From Trichomonas vaginalis G3 (lineage: Eukaryota > Parabasalia > Trichomonadida > Trichomonadidae), in contig NC_067205.1 in assembly GCF_026262505.1 (NCBI RefSeq), positions 17,050,001 to 17,114,000 of the forward strand: DNA of 64,000 nucleotides. Direction: 5' to 3'. Positions 48,018 to 57,976 of the stretch are shown in pieces. A program made the position numbers and the translations under genes. The notes below the pieces were generated by a model. That model saw only the letters and a program-made list of their open reading frames with translations. It did not search any database and was not told where the DNA came from. How positions within the stretch are numbered: position 1 is the stretch's first letter; each line of letters starts with the position of its first letter.

Positions 48018-48843
48018 ATGGATTTAAATTCATCCACTCCTTATGAAGAATTAGCGGGAGTATATAATACATACGTAGATGATATGATTAATGAAGCATT
48101 GAGTGATAATAGAAATGCTCTATCTAAGGAAAAATTAATGAAAATTCCATATTCTGAATGTTACTTAAATTCAATCACTGCAGCAATTGGTAAACAAAAT
48201 AAAGGTAAAACATTAACGATATTAAAACAAATTATCATTATTGCTAACACTTCCCCCATTCACATGTGTTAATTTATATCAACCGTTCAGGTTCACCTTC
48301 AGATAATACATTTGAATCTTTAAAGCATTTAATCAAAATTCCAATTATTTATTTATCACAAGAAGAAGCAGAAGATTATTTAAAAAACTTTTTAATGTAT
48401 AAAGAATTATATAATACAATCAAGAAGCAAGGATTAGAGGATAAAATTATTGATAAACAACGGGATGAATTATTTGAAACACTTTCCATTTCAAATTTTG
48501 ATAAAGAATTTTTGCATTCACTAATTTTTCTAGATGATGCCGTGAAATCAAAACTAATAACAAATGAGAAATCATATTTTAATCAGTTATTAACTCAATG
48601 TCGACACATTCAGTGTTCATTCTTCATGGCTGTTCAATACTTCAAAGCATTAAGCACAAACATTAAATCAAATCTATCAACCTTTTCATTTTCAGTGGGT
48701 TTAGTCGTCAACAGTTGAACGTTATGCTTTATCAAGTGAATTTACCAATGAGCATTAATGAACTTTACACACAATATCAGCAATTAGGTGAACATGGAAA
48801 AATAATAGTTGATTTAAATAAAGGAGGTGTTAAATTTGATTAA
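48018..48843 (+). pseudogene. Packaging ATPase of Maverick 2, broken in three
   Basis: Pieces: 48018-48272 (Walker A GKQNKGKT at residues 58-65), 48266-48718 (Walker B LIFLDDAVK near 48525), and a third frame from about 48710 to TAA near 48841 (GFSRQQLNVML-type segment corresponding to GFSRYDIELIW of the Maverick 1 ATPase). Frame changes lie near 48262 and 48712. Homologous to 24459-25345. The start is directly preceded by AT-rich DNA only 24 bp after the capsid gene. Confidence 0.82.
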
Positions 48844-48882
48844 CTTTTTATAATTAATTTTATTTTTTATTTATAATTAAAC

Positions 48883-49782
48883 ATGACAGAAATAGCAAAT
48901 CTTTTACAGGTTCCATTAAAACAAGGGACAAACAAAAGGGGTGCATATAATAGAACTATGAAAGTTCCAGACGGAATGAAAGAATTAGTTCATATTGTTG
49001 CTGGTCTTCAAAAAGATGTTAAACAAATGAGAAACGTTTTAACATTACCAGAAGCTCAAGCATATGCCAAACGTCATGGTCCAAATTGGGAAGCACACGA
49101 AGCAGACATTACAGGTCCAAATGGAAAACCTGATGGTATAAATGAAGTTTTCGTTACTGATGGTCAAGGTAATATTAAAGTCATAAATGGGTATAAATTA
49201 ACTATATCTGATTATCCTAAACGTAAAGCATATAATGAATGTTATCCTATGCAATTTGATGAAAATGGAAAAGCTGTTAAACAATACATTGGAGAAGGTG
49301 AACATGGTTCAATTAATTCATACCGTCATAATCCATATTCTTATTTCAATGAAGAATTAAACGCTATTGAAGAGGGACCGGATGGATTACCACGATATGT
49401 TAATCAGTTTGATGGTCAATATACAAATTTGAGACCTGAAATTCCAGCTAAGAAATTCTTTAAAGTTGCTTTATTCGATCCAGTGTTCAATGAACAGAAA
49501 GAAGCAATGAAAGCAGAATTTAAACCAATTCAAGTGGCAAGAATTTCTTCATCTTCACTTTCAGAAGCGTTCAAGGAATTGATAAAGAAACCACTTTATT
49601 CTCAACAAGGTTATAACTTTGATTTAATTAAAGAAAGTGATAGACGTAAATTAGAAAAATCAGTTGGTTTTAAGAATGCATGTAATGAAATGATTAAAGA
49701 TATTGTAAATGATAAAATAAGACTGGAAGAAACTCAAAGCAATATCAATAACATAATTGGTGCAGTTACAAAGAAAGTATAA
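48883..49782 (+). CDS. Unknown 299-residue Maverick 2 protein
   Basis: A 299-codon intact frame. Residues 1-60 are basic, with a helical [10 protein letters not shown] segment (about 66-75). About residues 78-125 form an extended [16 protein letters not shown] then [21 protein letters not shown], a beta-rich unit followed by [10 protein letters not shown]. The last 50 residues form a helix ([19 protein letters not shown]). No counterpart was found in Maverick 1. The DGQGNxxxINGY plan recurs in capsid-associated proteins of virus-like elements, but I cannot name a family. Confidence 0.75.
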   Translation: MTEIANLLQVPLKQGTNKRGAYNRTMKVPDGMKELVHIVAGLQKDVKQMRNVLTLPEAQAYAKRHGPNWEAHEADITGPNGKPDGINEVFVTDGQGNIKVINGYKLTISDYPKRKAYNECYPMQFDENGKAVKQYIGEGEHGSINSYRHNPYSYFNEELNAIEEGPDGLPRYVNQFDGQYTNLRPEIPAKKFFKVALFDPVFNEQKEAMKAEFKPIQVARISSSSLSEAFKELIKKPLYSQQGYNFDLIKESDRRKLEKSVGFKNACNEMIKDIVNDKIRLEETQSNINNIIGAVTKKV

Positions 49783-49865
49783 GCAAACAATGATGAACCT
49801 TGGGATATTACCGTAACAACTAAATAAAACTTTAAATATATTTTTCTTTTTTTATTCAATTATAA
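49783..49865. other. Short spacer
   Basis: AT-rich 83-bp spacer with the T-rich stretch before the next ATG. Nothing else. Confidence 0.4.
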
Positions 49866-50549
49866 ATGAGAAGACGTTTCACAAGTCAAAAGAACACAAA
49901 CGCAAAAGCAGAGATTACGGTTGGTTATAACGTAAATGATGATAAATCACGAATTATTCAAAATGTTAAAGTTAATGTTAGCCCTGAATTAACAAAGTCA
50001 GCAACTCAACCAAATTTATTAACTCGTGACTTACCAAAGAATGAGGAGAATGAAGACCCAATCATTTTATCTGAACCCGGTAAAGAACCCGTTGAAATTC
50101 CCACATATCCAACATACCCCCCACCTCTTTCATCAAACATCGAGAACTCAGGAATCTACGATTACAGTCGCAATACGCCATATAAAATAGACATTAATTC
50201 TGAATTAATGAAAATTTACCGTGATATAATAATTAATAATTATGATTCAATAATAAATTTAATTGATCAATCCGGTTTAATTATTTTACCTTATGAATCA
50301 TTAATTCACATTATCGCCATTCTTTGTGATGTTCAAGATTCAGACGTTAAGATTCAATTTTTCATAGATGATGAGGTTTCATGCTGCGGAACAGTTGCAA
50401 AAATAAATCCTATAAAGGATATTAGCACAATTAAGATATCAAAGAATGGAACAACAACTGAACTTCATTTAACATATAATGATATTTATAATAAAATAGT
50501 TGATGAATATAAAATATCACTTGAAAAATTCTTTGTTAAGGCTATTTAA
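49866..50549 (+). CDS. Homologue of the 23421-24035 protein
   Basis: A 227-codon intact frame. N-terminal half basic then Pro-rich (YPTYPPPLSSN); C-terminal half has the conserved Leu/Ile-rich helix, SCCGT Cys-Cys-Gly motif (about residues 174-178) and YNDIYNKIVDEYKISLEKFF end, matching the protein at 23421. The neighbourhood, between ATPase and penton-like genes, is the same in both elements. Function unknown. Confidence 0.75.
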   Translation: MRRRFTSQKNTNAKAEITVGYNVNDDKSRIIQNVKVNVSPELTKSATQPNLLTRDLPKNEENEDPIILSEPGKEPVEIPTYPTYPPPLSSNIENSGIYDYSRNTPYKIDINSELMKIYRDIIINNYDSIINLIDQSGLIILPYESLIHIIAILCDVQDSDVKIQFFIDDEVSCCGTVAKINPIKDISTIKISKNGTTTELHLTYNDIYNKIVDEYKISLEKFFVKAI

Positions 50550-51025
50550 TATTCAAGCATTAACATTATTGAATAATAATCCTTTGAATCATAATCAATA
50601 ATAATTGACCTTTCACCAGTTTCTATCGTTTGTTTTATTTCTTTTTGTTCCCCACTATCTGGATCGGTCATTGTAATTGTTTTTGTTATAGTATCAGCTT
50701 TATCTTTAACTTCAATCTTTTTTCCATCGGGATATTTAAACCAAAATTCCAAAAATTCGATATTGTCAATCTGTTCATATTTTAATCTATCAATTACATT
50801 TTTAATACCATCTGAAAATCTTATGAAATGGTCATTATATGGGTTTGATTGAACTAAATTTGAATGAAGTGAAATATAACCCGATGATGAATATGACATT
50901 GACTCATATTTTCTGAAAACACTAAAATTTATAACATGAATGAATTTCTTATTCGTTGAATTTATGAATTCTTGAGGTAATCTTATTCTAGTTTTATTTA
51001 TCACTGGAAAATAACGCTTTACCAT
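50546..51025 (-). CDS. Penton/minor-capsid-like protein (short)
   Basis: The frame extends to an ATG at 51052, but that overlaps the next gene; the ATG at 51025 (MVKRYFPVINKTRIRLP) leaves 20 bp to the divergent gene and is preferred, giving 159 residues. LPQEFINSTNKKFIHVINF then SVFR is the same plan as in 8203 and 25362. Beta-rich throughout, ending in IIIDYDSKDYYSIMLMLEY. Divergent from 51046. Assignment to penton-type capsid proteins is by pattern. Confidence 0.6.
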   Translation of the reverse strand: MVKRYFPVINKTRIRLPQEFINSTNKKFIHVINFSVFRKYESMSYSSSGYISLHSNLVQSNPYNDHFIRFSDGIKNVIDRLKYEQIDNIEFLEFWFKYPDGKKIEVKDKADTITKTITMTDPDSGEQKEIKQTIETGERSIIIDYDSKDYYSIMLMLEY

Positions 51026-51045
51026 ATTTTTAATCGTAATAAAAA

Positions 51046-51756
51046 ATGTCAATTATCAATATTATTTCGAATAATAACTGTGAATTAAATTTAACAGTTA
51101 GCGGAATTTATAATGTTACTCTCGTTTCTGTGAGTGGTAAATTTAATCCCATTCTTTTAGACCCTTCAGATTATATATCATTTATTAAAGATGACCTTGA
51201 AAAAACGTATGATATGTATATAAATAATGTGATAACGAAATGGGATATTAACATGATTTTAAGTTATTTAAATGAATCATTTATCGTATGGTATGAAGAA
51301 AATTTTAAATCAAAACCCGATAAACTTTTTGAACTTGATGAAATAAATAACCTTATTAAATTTCCGCTGAAAATTAAATTTTGTACTCCTCATCTTCGTT
51401 CATTGTTGGGGATATTAAATTTTGAAAAAGATGTTGGGGATGTTTTGTATTCTGACACTGGTTCCAATTTCATTTTAATCAAATGTGATAAAGTTAATAC
51501 CCCAATGAGATTTTCACATCAAACATTAGACCCTAACTCTTACCCATCAATACAAAACATTTTATCCATCAACTTAAACACATTTTCTTTATCATATCCG
51601 TTTCAATTATCCGGGAATTCATTTATTCTTCATTCAAAAGATTTATCAAATATTAAATTTAGAATAACCGACCTATTTGATTGTGATTTAGAATTCATGA
51701 ATGAAATATTATGGCAATTTCAAATAGAAAAAATAGCTGATGAGATAACAGATTAA
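51046..51756 (+). CDS. Penton/minor-capsid-like protein
   Basis: A 236-codon intact frame, beta-rich. LHSKDLSNIKFRITDLFDCD (about residues 198-217) corresponds to SPHNLKDMQFRLVDFQGEP of the protein at 22428, and both lie directly next to a fibre gene. The N-terminus (NIISNNNCELNLTVSGIYNV) has the alternating pattern of jelly-roll strands. Likely a vertex protein. Confidence 0.62.
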   Translation: MSIINIISNNNCELNLTVSGIYNVTLVSVSGKFNPILLDPSDYISFIKDDLEKTYDMYINNVITKWDINMILSYLNESFIVWYEENFKSKPDKLFELDEINNLIKFPLKIKFCTPHLRSLLGILNFEKDVGDVLYSDTGSNFILIKCDKVNTPMRFSHQTLDPNSYPSIQNILSINLNTFSLSYPFQLSGNSFILHSKDLSNIKFRITDLFDCDLEFMNEILWQFQIEKIADEITD

Positions 51757-51780
51757 ATATTTATTTTTAAATCATAATAA

Positions 51781-53552
51781 ATGATTAAACAACAGCAACC
51801 ACAACAACTTAAGGCACAGACCATTACATACGCCATATATGCATATAATTCAAAGACGGCAGAACAAACGCAAATGTTGAAATATGGAGATTTGGAGATA
51901 GTATTGAAAAATGACCATTTCGAATTCGTTTGCAAAGGTGGTGCAGTGATATCAAATATAAAAGAAATTTTATTTATGAATTCAAAAATTAAAGGAATAA
52001 CGGATGATATAACATCAATTCCACCAGAAGAACAAAGATATTACGCATTAAATGCATTTCCTAAAGTTTTGAAGATTGGAAGATTTAATTTAAATGAGGA
52101 ATTCATAAAAGGTTTCCTAAATGACATAATGAAGAAAGCAGATAAGGAATACGTGGATAGTGAGTTAGAGGAGAAAGCAGATAAGGGACTTGTGGCTAGT
52201 GAATTAATGAAGAAGGCAGATAAGGAATATGTGACTAGTGAATTAATGAAGAAAGCAGATAAGGAATATGTCAACAGTGAGTTAGAGGAGAAAGCAGATA
52301 AGGGACTTGTGGCTAGTGAATTAATGAAGAAGGCAGATAAGGAATATGTGAATGAAAAAGATAATGAAATTAAAGAAATGGTTGGATGGTATCATGAATG
52401 GACATCAAAGATTTTAAAAACTAAAGCTGATACGGGGTGGGTTTCAGAATGTTTAGACCTTAAAGCGGATAAAACATATGTCAACGATGAGTTAGAGAAG
52501 AAGGCAGATAAGGAATATGTGGATGAAATATACCAAAGTTTGATAGGAACAACTAAAAATATTGAAACTATTGCTGGTGACTTTTCCGTCTATGAAGAAA
52601 ATAAATATTTTAGAGGGCAATTGGTACATTCCTTAAAAAATGGTATGCGGTGTAAACTCATTCCGAAAAATAACAATGAAATGTATGTAAGTTATATAAA
52701 GAATGATGACACACAAGTTAAAGTTCCATTAGACAACAACTGTTACTTAAACTTATATGGAGACGAACAAAAGAAATATTTAAGAGTTTATGAAATGACA
52801 GATATGACATTGTCTAACGTAGCTCCAGCACCGTATTATTTCGACTATGGAGATGATGTCAGAACGCCGCATGTAGATGAACAAAAGCAAACATTATATT
52901 TAGATTATTATAGATATAAAAGATATAATGCAATAGAAAAAACGAGAATAGTATATTATTATATAGATGACAAAAATAAATATTATAGTCAAGATTTTAC
53001 ATACCCTGAAAACATAAGATTATATTATAAAAAATATTCTGACACAAACCAGAAGAAACCCGAAATAGTTACACTATATTTTAAGTTCAAAAGAGACAAT
53101 CCTATATTATCTCATATGTTTGATTTAATGAACCCAGTGGGTTCTATTTATACATCTATGGATGCAAGAGGTCCTCAAGTAATGTTTGGTGTTGGTGCAT
53201 GGGAACAAATAGTTGACAGGTTTTTGTATTGTGCAAACTCTTCAAAGGAAACAGGAGGAAGTAAAACGATTTCAGGTGAAAATTTACCTGCACACAGTCA
53301 CTACATAGATTTAAGTACATCTCAAGCAGGTTGGCATAAGCATAGATATTGGGATTGGTCAGGAATGACAAAAGGTAAAGGATATGATGTTAAAGACGAC
53401 GTTAAGTTTGCTATAAATTGTTACTGGAGTAACACTGAGGGAGGAGGAAACCATACACATCGCTTTTCAGGATATACACAAACACGGGACAAAGTAAAGA
53501 TTATATGCCACCATTTATGACTGTATTTGCATGGTATAGAGTTCATGAATGA
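51781..53552 (+). CDS. Fibre protein of Maverick 2 with tail-collar C-terminus, frame-broken at the end
   Basis: A 579-codon frame (51781-53520) whose last part leaves frame near 53497; the other frame contains the ending of the domain (TGA at 53550-53552), so one indel lies there. Residues 1-115 are an anchor. About 115-240 are seven or eight copies of a 14-residue KADK(E/G)(Y/L)V..SEL unit (stalk), followed by a beta-rich part and, from about residue 448, a phage tail-collar-like domain: NPVGSIYTSM, WEQIVDRFLYCANSS, LPAHSHY, GGNHTHRF. Its collar region is strongly similar to that of 19348-22410, while the collagen-like part is absent. It is likely a host-attachment fibre. Confidence 0.85.
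52120..52350 (+). repeat. In-gene tandem repeat (KADK stalk)
   Basis: Tandem 42-bp units coding KADK-containing stalk repeats, with nearly identical blocks (for example GCAGATAAGGAATA(C/T)GT). Confidence 0.8.
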
Positions 53553-53618
53553 AACTAAATATATTTTATGTCTGTAATTAATTAGGTAATGAAGTAATGG
53601 ATGAACTGCAGAAATAAA

Positions 53619-53670
53619 TGGTTACGTTAATGGTTACGTTAATGGTTACGTTAATGGTTACGTTAATGTT
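53619..53670. repeat. Four copies of a 12-bp unit
   Basis: ATGGTTACGTTA repeated four times in a row after the fibre gene. Confidence 0.9.
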
Positions 53671-53699
53671 TTTCAGGTCATTCAAAAATAATTAATTAT

Positions 53700-54665
53700 T
53701 GAATAACCTGAAGGTGTCCACTATGTCACCATGTGTCACCAGGTCACCAGGTCACCAGGTCATTTAACTTCTCTGAAAAAATGTGACAACATGACATTTT
53801 GACAACAACACAGGAAATAAATGTTTACGTTAATGTTTTGTCATGATCATTCATCGTTTCTTTGTCATGACTTCTTCATCGTAATGAATGTATATTCTTT
53901 GTCAAACATGAGCGTAAATGATTTGTCATGATTTTCTTCATCGTAAATGTTTTGTCATGATTTCTTCGTAATGAGCGTAAATGATCCAAAAATAATGTTT
54001 AGGTGAAGCGGTGAGATTTCACCTGTTTTTTTCACCTAATTTTTCACCTCAGGAATTTTCATGACTTCTTCGTAAATGTTTTGTCAAACATGAACGTAAA
54101 TGTTTTGTCAAGACTTCTTCATCGTAATGAACGTATATGCTTTGTCATGACTTCATCGTAAATGTTTTGTCGAAACTTCTTCGTAAATGATTTGTCATGA
54201 TTTCTTCATCGTATATGCTTTGTCATGATTTCTTCGTAAATGTTTTGTCAAACATGAACGTAAATGTTTTGTCAAGACTTCTTCATCGTAATGAACGTAT
54301 ATGCTTTGTCATGACTTCATCGTAAATGTTTTGTCGAAACTTCTTCGTAAATGATTTGTCATGATTTCTTCATCGTAATGAACGTATATGCTTTGTCATG
54401 ACTTCATCGTAAATGTTTTGTCAAACATGAACGTAAATGTTTTGTCAAGACTTCTTCATCGTAATGAACGTATATGCTTTGTCATGACTTCATCGTAAAT
54501 GTTTTGTCGAAACTTCTTCGTAAATGATTTGTCATGATTTCTTCATCGTAAATGTTTTGTCATGATTTCTTCGTAATGAGCGTAAATGATCCAAAAATAA
54601 TGTTTAGGTGAAGCGGTGAGATTTCACCTGTTTTTTCACCTAATTTTTCACCTCAGGAATTTTCA
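53700..54665. repeat. Imperfect tandem repeats upstream of the KilA-N leader
   Basis: CACCAGGTCACCAGGTCACC (near 53735), then many degenerate words of the type TTCATCGTAAATGTTTTGTC, TCATGATTTCTTCGTAA and TCATGACTTCATCG. Two longer copies (about 53995-54065 and about 54595-54665, TTAGGTGAAGCGGTGAGATT onward) bound the block. No protein. Location before a KilA-N promoter suggests a promoter or replication-origin role. Confidence 0.7.
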
Positions 54666-54669
54666 TGAA

Positions 54670-54725
54670 TTTTCCCGAAATAAAAAATAAAGTTAGTTTT
54701 ATTTTTATTTTTTTTTTTATTTTGT
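54670..54725 (+). promoter_or_regulatory. KilA-N promoter, copy 3, with mutated start
   Basis: AAAGTTAGTTTTATTTTTATT then TTTTATTTTGTATATAA is the same block as 16260-16312 and 17965-18013 in the opposite orientation. Where the two Maverick 1 genes have ATGTATG- or ATGTAA-type starts, this copy has ATATAAAAAT, and the sequence then diverges at about 54730. Confidence 0.6.
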
Positions 54726-55010
54726 ATATAAAAATAATAATTGAGTTTTATGTTTTAATAAAAAGAAATTCTGCAATGATGGGGATAAAAATCCACCAGC
54801 AAAATCCTTTGATGATGTTGGAATTTCTAATTGAAGACGTCTGAGCTCCATTGCCTTTTCAATTGGTAACTCGTCAATTCCCTCCCAAAAACTTTGCAAA
54901 TCCTTCTTGTTTATATAATTTTCGTATTCGTCCTGAGTGAATTCCTTAAGTTTTGTTAAAACACATTGTTGAACCCCGAGAGATTTCATAGAAGTTCCCT
55001 CTGAGTGCAT
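54717..55010 (-). pseudogene. 97-residue frame crossing the Maverick 2 edge
   Basis: A 97-codon frame with coding-like composition at its N-terminal side (LKEFTQDEYENYINKKDLQS, IDELPIEKAMELRRLQLEI), but its last 10 codons come from the Maverick leader. The rest may be the remnant of a host gene that the Maverick or a rearrangement cut. No family recognised. Confidence 0.4.
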
Positions 55011-55955
55011 ATGAAAAAAAAAGTAGAAAAATTCTTGATATTAATAATTTAAACATTAAATATCATAAAAATTTGATGTTTCTTGAAAATCATCCATTCT
55101 GTAAAGAAATTTGTGAAATTGATGATGAAACTGTCACTTTACAAGTGTTAAATGATTCATGAGGAATTATTGAATAAACAGAAGATCGTGCTTCCATAAT
55201 CAAAATTCCTCAGGCTTGCTTCATCGGGAATGAAGATTCGTTTTCATGATAATACTAGCTAGTCTATGCTACATGTTCAAAAGCTCATGACAGAAATCAA
55301 CGCAGACATCATTTGATTCCAAATTTGAGAGAAGAGGCAAGATCATTGAATCAGTTCTCAATTCCGGAATAAGATGAATATCCAGCTGCTATCGATTCTA
55401 TTTTTGTTCATCATGGTACTACATATTTACACTTATATTATCCAAAAAATTTCTAAATAAGATTGCAAATAATTGAACAGTTATATGGTACAGTGTAAAT
55501 GTTGCAATGTATTAGACCCAATATTTATAATTCATATGAAGATCTTACCCAAATTTTTAATAGATTCAATTGAAAAGGAATTGAATACTGGATTAAAATA
55601 ATTGAGCAGGTTGTGAAATCGAAGTATTGTGTTTTGACTAAAGTTAATTATTTTTATTGAAGTATTCTCAAGTAGCGTTTGATGATAATCTAATGAAAAG
55701 TGACACTTTTGCTTGTTTCATAATTTTATTGATGCAGTATGATTAATACAGTGCTATTATTCGGATAAAACCTGTAGATTCAATTTAAAATCTCATTCAA
55801 AAATTTGAGTTGAGGTGTTACAAAAACACTTTGAATATATTGTGGGGCGATCATTATGTTTTAAAATTTTATGCAAATTATCTGGTAATATATGGTAATC
55901 AAAAAATATAAAATATAGTGTCAAAATCGCTCATAACAATAATGAATTTTTATAA
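55011..55955. other. Degenerate coding-like sequence and leader of the next gene
   Basis: From 55078 to about 55470 one frame reads coherently in pieces (MFLENHPFCKEICEIDDE; IIKIPQACFIGNEDSF; DSIFVHHGTTYLHLYYPK), interrupted by several stops, so a decayed gene is likely; family unknown. 55780-55955 is the upstream region repeated at 57800-57976. Confidence 0.4.
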
Positions 55956-56978
55956 ATGATAATCCATCTTTTCTTTAGTGTCATTTGTATTGGAAAATTA
56001 AAAACCCTTGGATTATCGCGATCATGGGATGATTACTATCCTGACACTCCTTACAATCAATCAATCCAGACAGCAGATCCTGTAACTTATCAAACTCGGT
56101 ATTACTATTACGTTAATAATGTATTATTTGAGAACTTAACAGCGCAAGCTATATATGCGAAATCATATACTATAAACATGGTCGTTGAAGATACTACTTT
56201 TACTAATATTTCATCAACAAAAGATCATGGAACTGCAATGTTTCTAACTTCTAATATAAATTTAATTCAAAATAAAGTATGCTCGAGCAAATGCTCTACA
56301 AGAAATAATGGTCAGCATTTGTATATAATTACAGGTAAAACAGATCTTAAAACATTTCTAACATCTTTTACAAATAATGGTAATTTAATGTATGGTACTG
56401 GTGTTCTATCTACTTCAAATGCTAAAAATTATTTAACAAATTCGAACTTTTCGAAATGTCAATGCACATCGTATTCTGCACTTAATTTTCATTACTGTAT
56501 AGCTCCAAGCAATATAACTTATTGCAATATTGATAGCTGTAGTAGTAAAACTGATTACGTTCTGGGAAAGGGATCAGATCGTTCCGATATGTTTCTTCAA
56601 GTCAATGATTGTACAATACATAACTGCAGCTGTAATAATAATTTGATAAAATTTGATGGAAGTTCAATGGTATTTAATATCAATTTTATAGATAACTCTT
56701 TACAAACAATAACTTCTCCAGTCCTAATAAATGCTGGCGCCAGTATGACTCTAACAAATTGTTATTTTCAAAACACACCTCAATTGTTTAATGAATTTGT
56801 TCATGCAAGCGAAATAAGAGACTCTAAAGTGGAAATAATTAATCAAAATTATCCAGCTTCTAGATGTCCTGGATTAGAAGAAGAAATTGAATCAAAAATT
56901 CATTCCAATTTTCATGAAAAATATTTTGATTGCGGAGAAAATATATATCTATGCTTTTTCATAGTATACGATAAATAA
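55956..56978 (+). CDS. Beta-helix surface protein, tandem copy 1
   Basis: A 340-codon intact frame. N-terminal hydrophobic signal (MIIHLFFSVICIGKL), then SRSWDDYYPDTPYNQS and a series of about ten strand-turn repeats with NxxFxNxSS, SKCxC and NCxIxNCSC phrases, typical of right-handed parallel beta-helix proteins related to Pmp in trichomonads. It ends with a hydrophobic LCFFIVYDK but lacks the Thr/Pro spacer, membrane span and tail of the 28275 protein. Probably secreted or a truncated surface protein. The next copy begins 2,021 bp downstream. Confidence 0.8.
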   Translation: MIIHLFFSVICIGKLKTLGLSRSWDDYYPDTPYNQSIQTADPVTYQTRYYYYVNNVLFENLTAQAIYAKSYTINMVVEDTTFTNISSTKDHGTAMFLTSNINLIQNKVCSSKCSTRNNGQHLYIITGKTDLKTFLTSFTNNGNLMYGTGVLSTSNAKNYLTNSNFSKCQCTSYSALNFHYCIAPSNITYCNIDSCSSKTDYVLGKGSDRSDMFLQVNDCTIHNCSCNNNLIKFDGSSMVFNINFIDNSLQTITSPVLINAGASMTLTNCYFQNTPQLFNEFVHASEIRDSKVEIINQNYPASRCPGLEEEIESKIHSNFHEKYFDCGENIYLCFFIVYDK

Positions 56979-57976
56979 ATACGGTTTGCCGCTCTATTTT
57001 TATTTAAGTATCTATTTTTCCTGAAATTGAATTCAGATTGTGTAAGAATGAATTCAGAATGCTAATAATATTGTTCCCTCCTTTATAATATGAAAGAATC
57101 AGTATGTTTCTTAACTAATTATACCCAGCTTTTGGATTTGTTGATATAATCTTGAAAAATTCCAAAGAAACCATATGTGTATATATACAAATAATCATCT
57201 CTTTAGATTAGTTGTTCATATGATTGATAGAACTCAGCTTCATCCAAGAGTCAAAATATGTGATTTGATAATGTCTACCGGATTTTTCAATAACTTTTTT
57301 TTAGATTTTAGTGTTTGTATTTCAATGATTTGCTCCATACTTTCCTGTCTGTTGAGACAGTTAAAAACTTCTAAAGGAAAGTAGTGACTTTAAAAAGTGA
57401 TTTGCAAAAATAGCTCAAAAATCATTGGAGGACATGAAATATTAATTTTCTGGGCATACTTTCAATAAACAAGTACTACCAATGATCCATCTGATGATTT
57501 TCTAGCACAAGATACCATTAAGATATTTGAAAGCTTATTTAATACATCCAAAATAGATAAACCTTTTGATAAGAAAATTATCGTTAAATACTAAGATCTA
57601 TCTTTTGAAATTATAAAATTAATGCTAATGATATACCATGAAAGACTTTTTAATACATAAAAAACTTTATCCTTCAAATTTTTCTCACATTCAATACATA
57701 AGAAATTGAGTAGAATGACATAAAAAATTGAATCGTTTGTCAAAGCAAAGTAATATATAATGAAATAAGTTATAACTGATTATTCAAGACTATAACGTAA
57801 ATCTAAAATCTCATTCAAATATTTGAATAGTAATTCTGTAATTATAAAAACACTTTGAATATTTTATGGGCGATCAAAATGTTAAAATTTTTATGCAATT
57901 TAACTTGTGATATATGATCGTTGAACAATATTTAATAGTATGTTAAAATTGCTCAAACAATTGAATAATTTTTCAA
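56979..57976. other. Spacer between tandem copies
   Basis: No gene supported; the frame at 57175-57384 is not convincing. 57800-57976 repeats the region upstream of copy 1 (AACACTTTGAATAT(A/T)TT, GGGCGATCA), so the duplication unit is about 2.0 kb and includes the promoter. Confidence 0.5.

Larger units (their letters stand above)
45160..54730. mobile_element. Maverick 2 relic (truncated, different lineage)
   Basis: Densely packed genes in the Maverick style: a small coiled-coil protein, twin small proteins, a capsid protein, ATPase, two unknown proteins, two penton-like proteins and a fibre, followed by repeats and a KilA-N promoter. Several are homologous to Maverick 1 genes and in related order (ATPase, unknown protein, penton, fibre). 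TIRs, polymerase and integrase are absent. The right edge lies at about 54730, where the KilA-N leader stops; the left edge is not defined. Confidence 0.8.

Noticed and set aside
54717-55010. 97-residue frame as a genuine Maverick gene
   Set aside because: Its C-terminus is made from the KilA-N leader of Maverick 2, so at least the end is a chimera; kept only as a pseudogene.
57175-57384. 69-residue frame between the tandem beta-helix genes
   Set aside because: No homologous frame exists in the corresponding copy and composition is weak.
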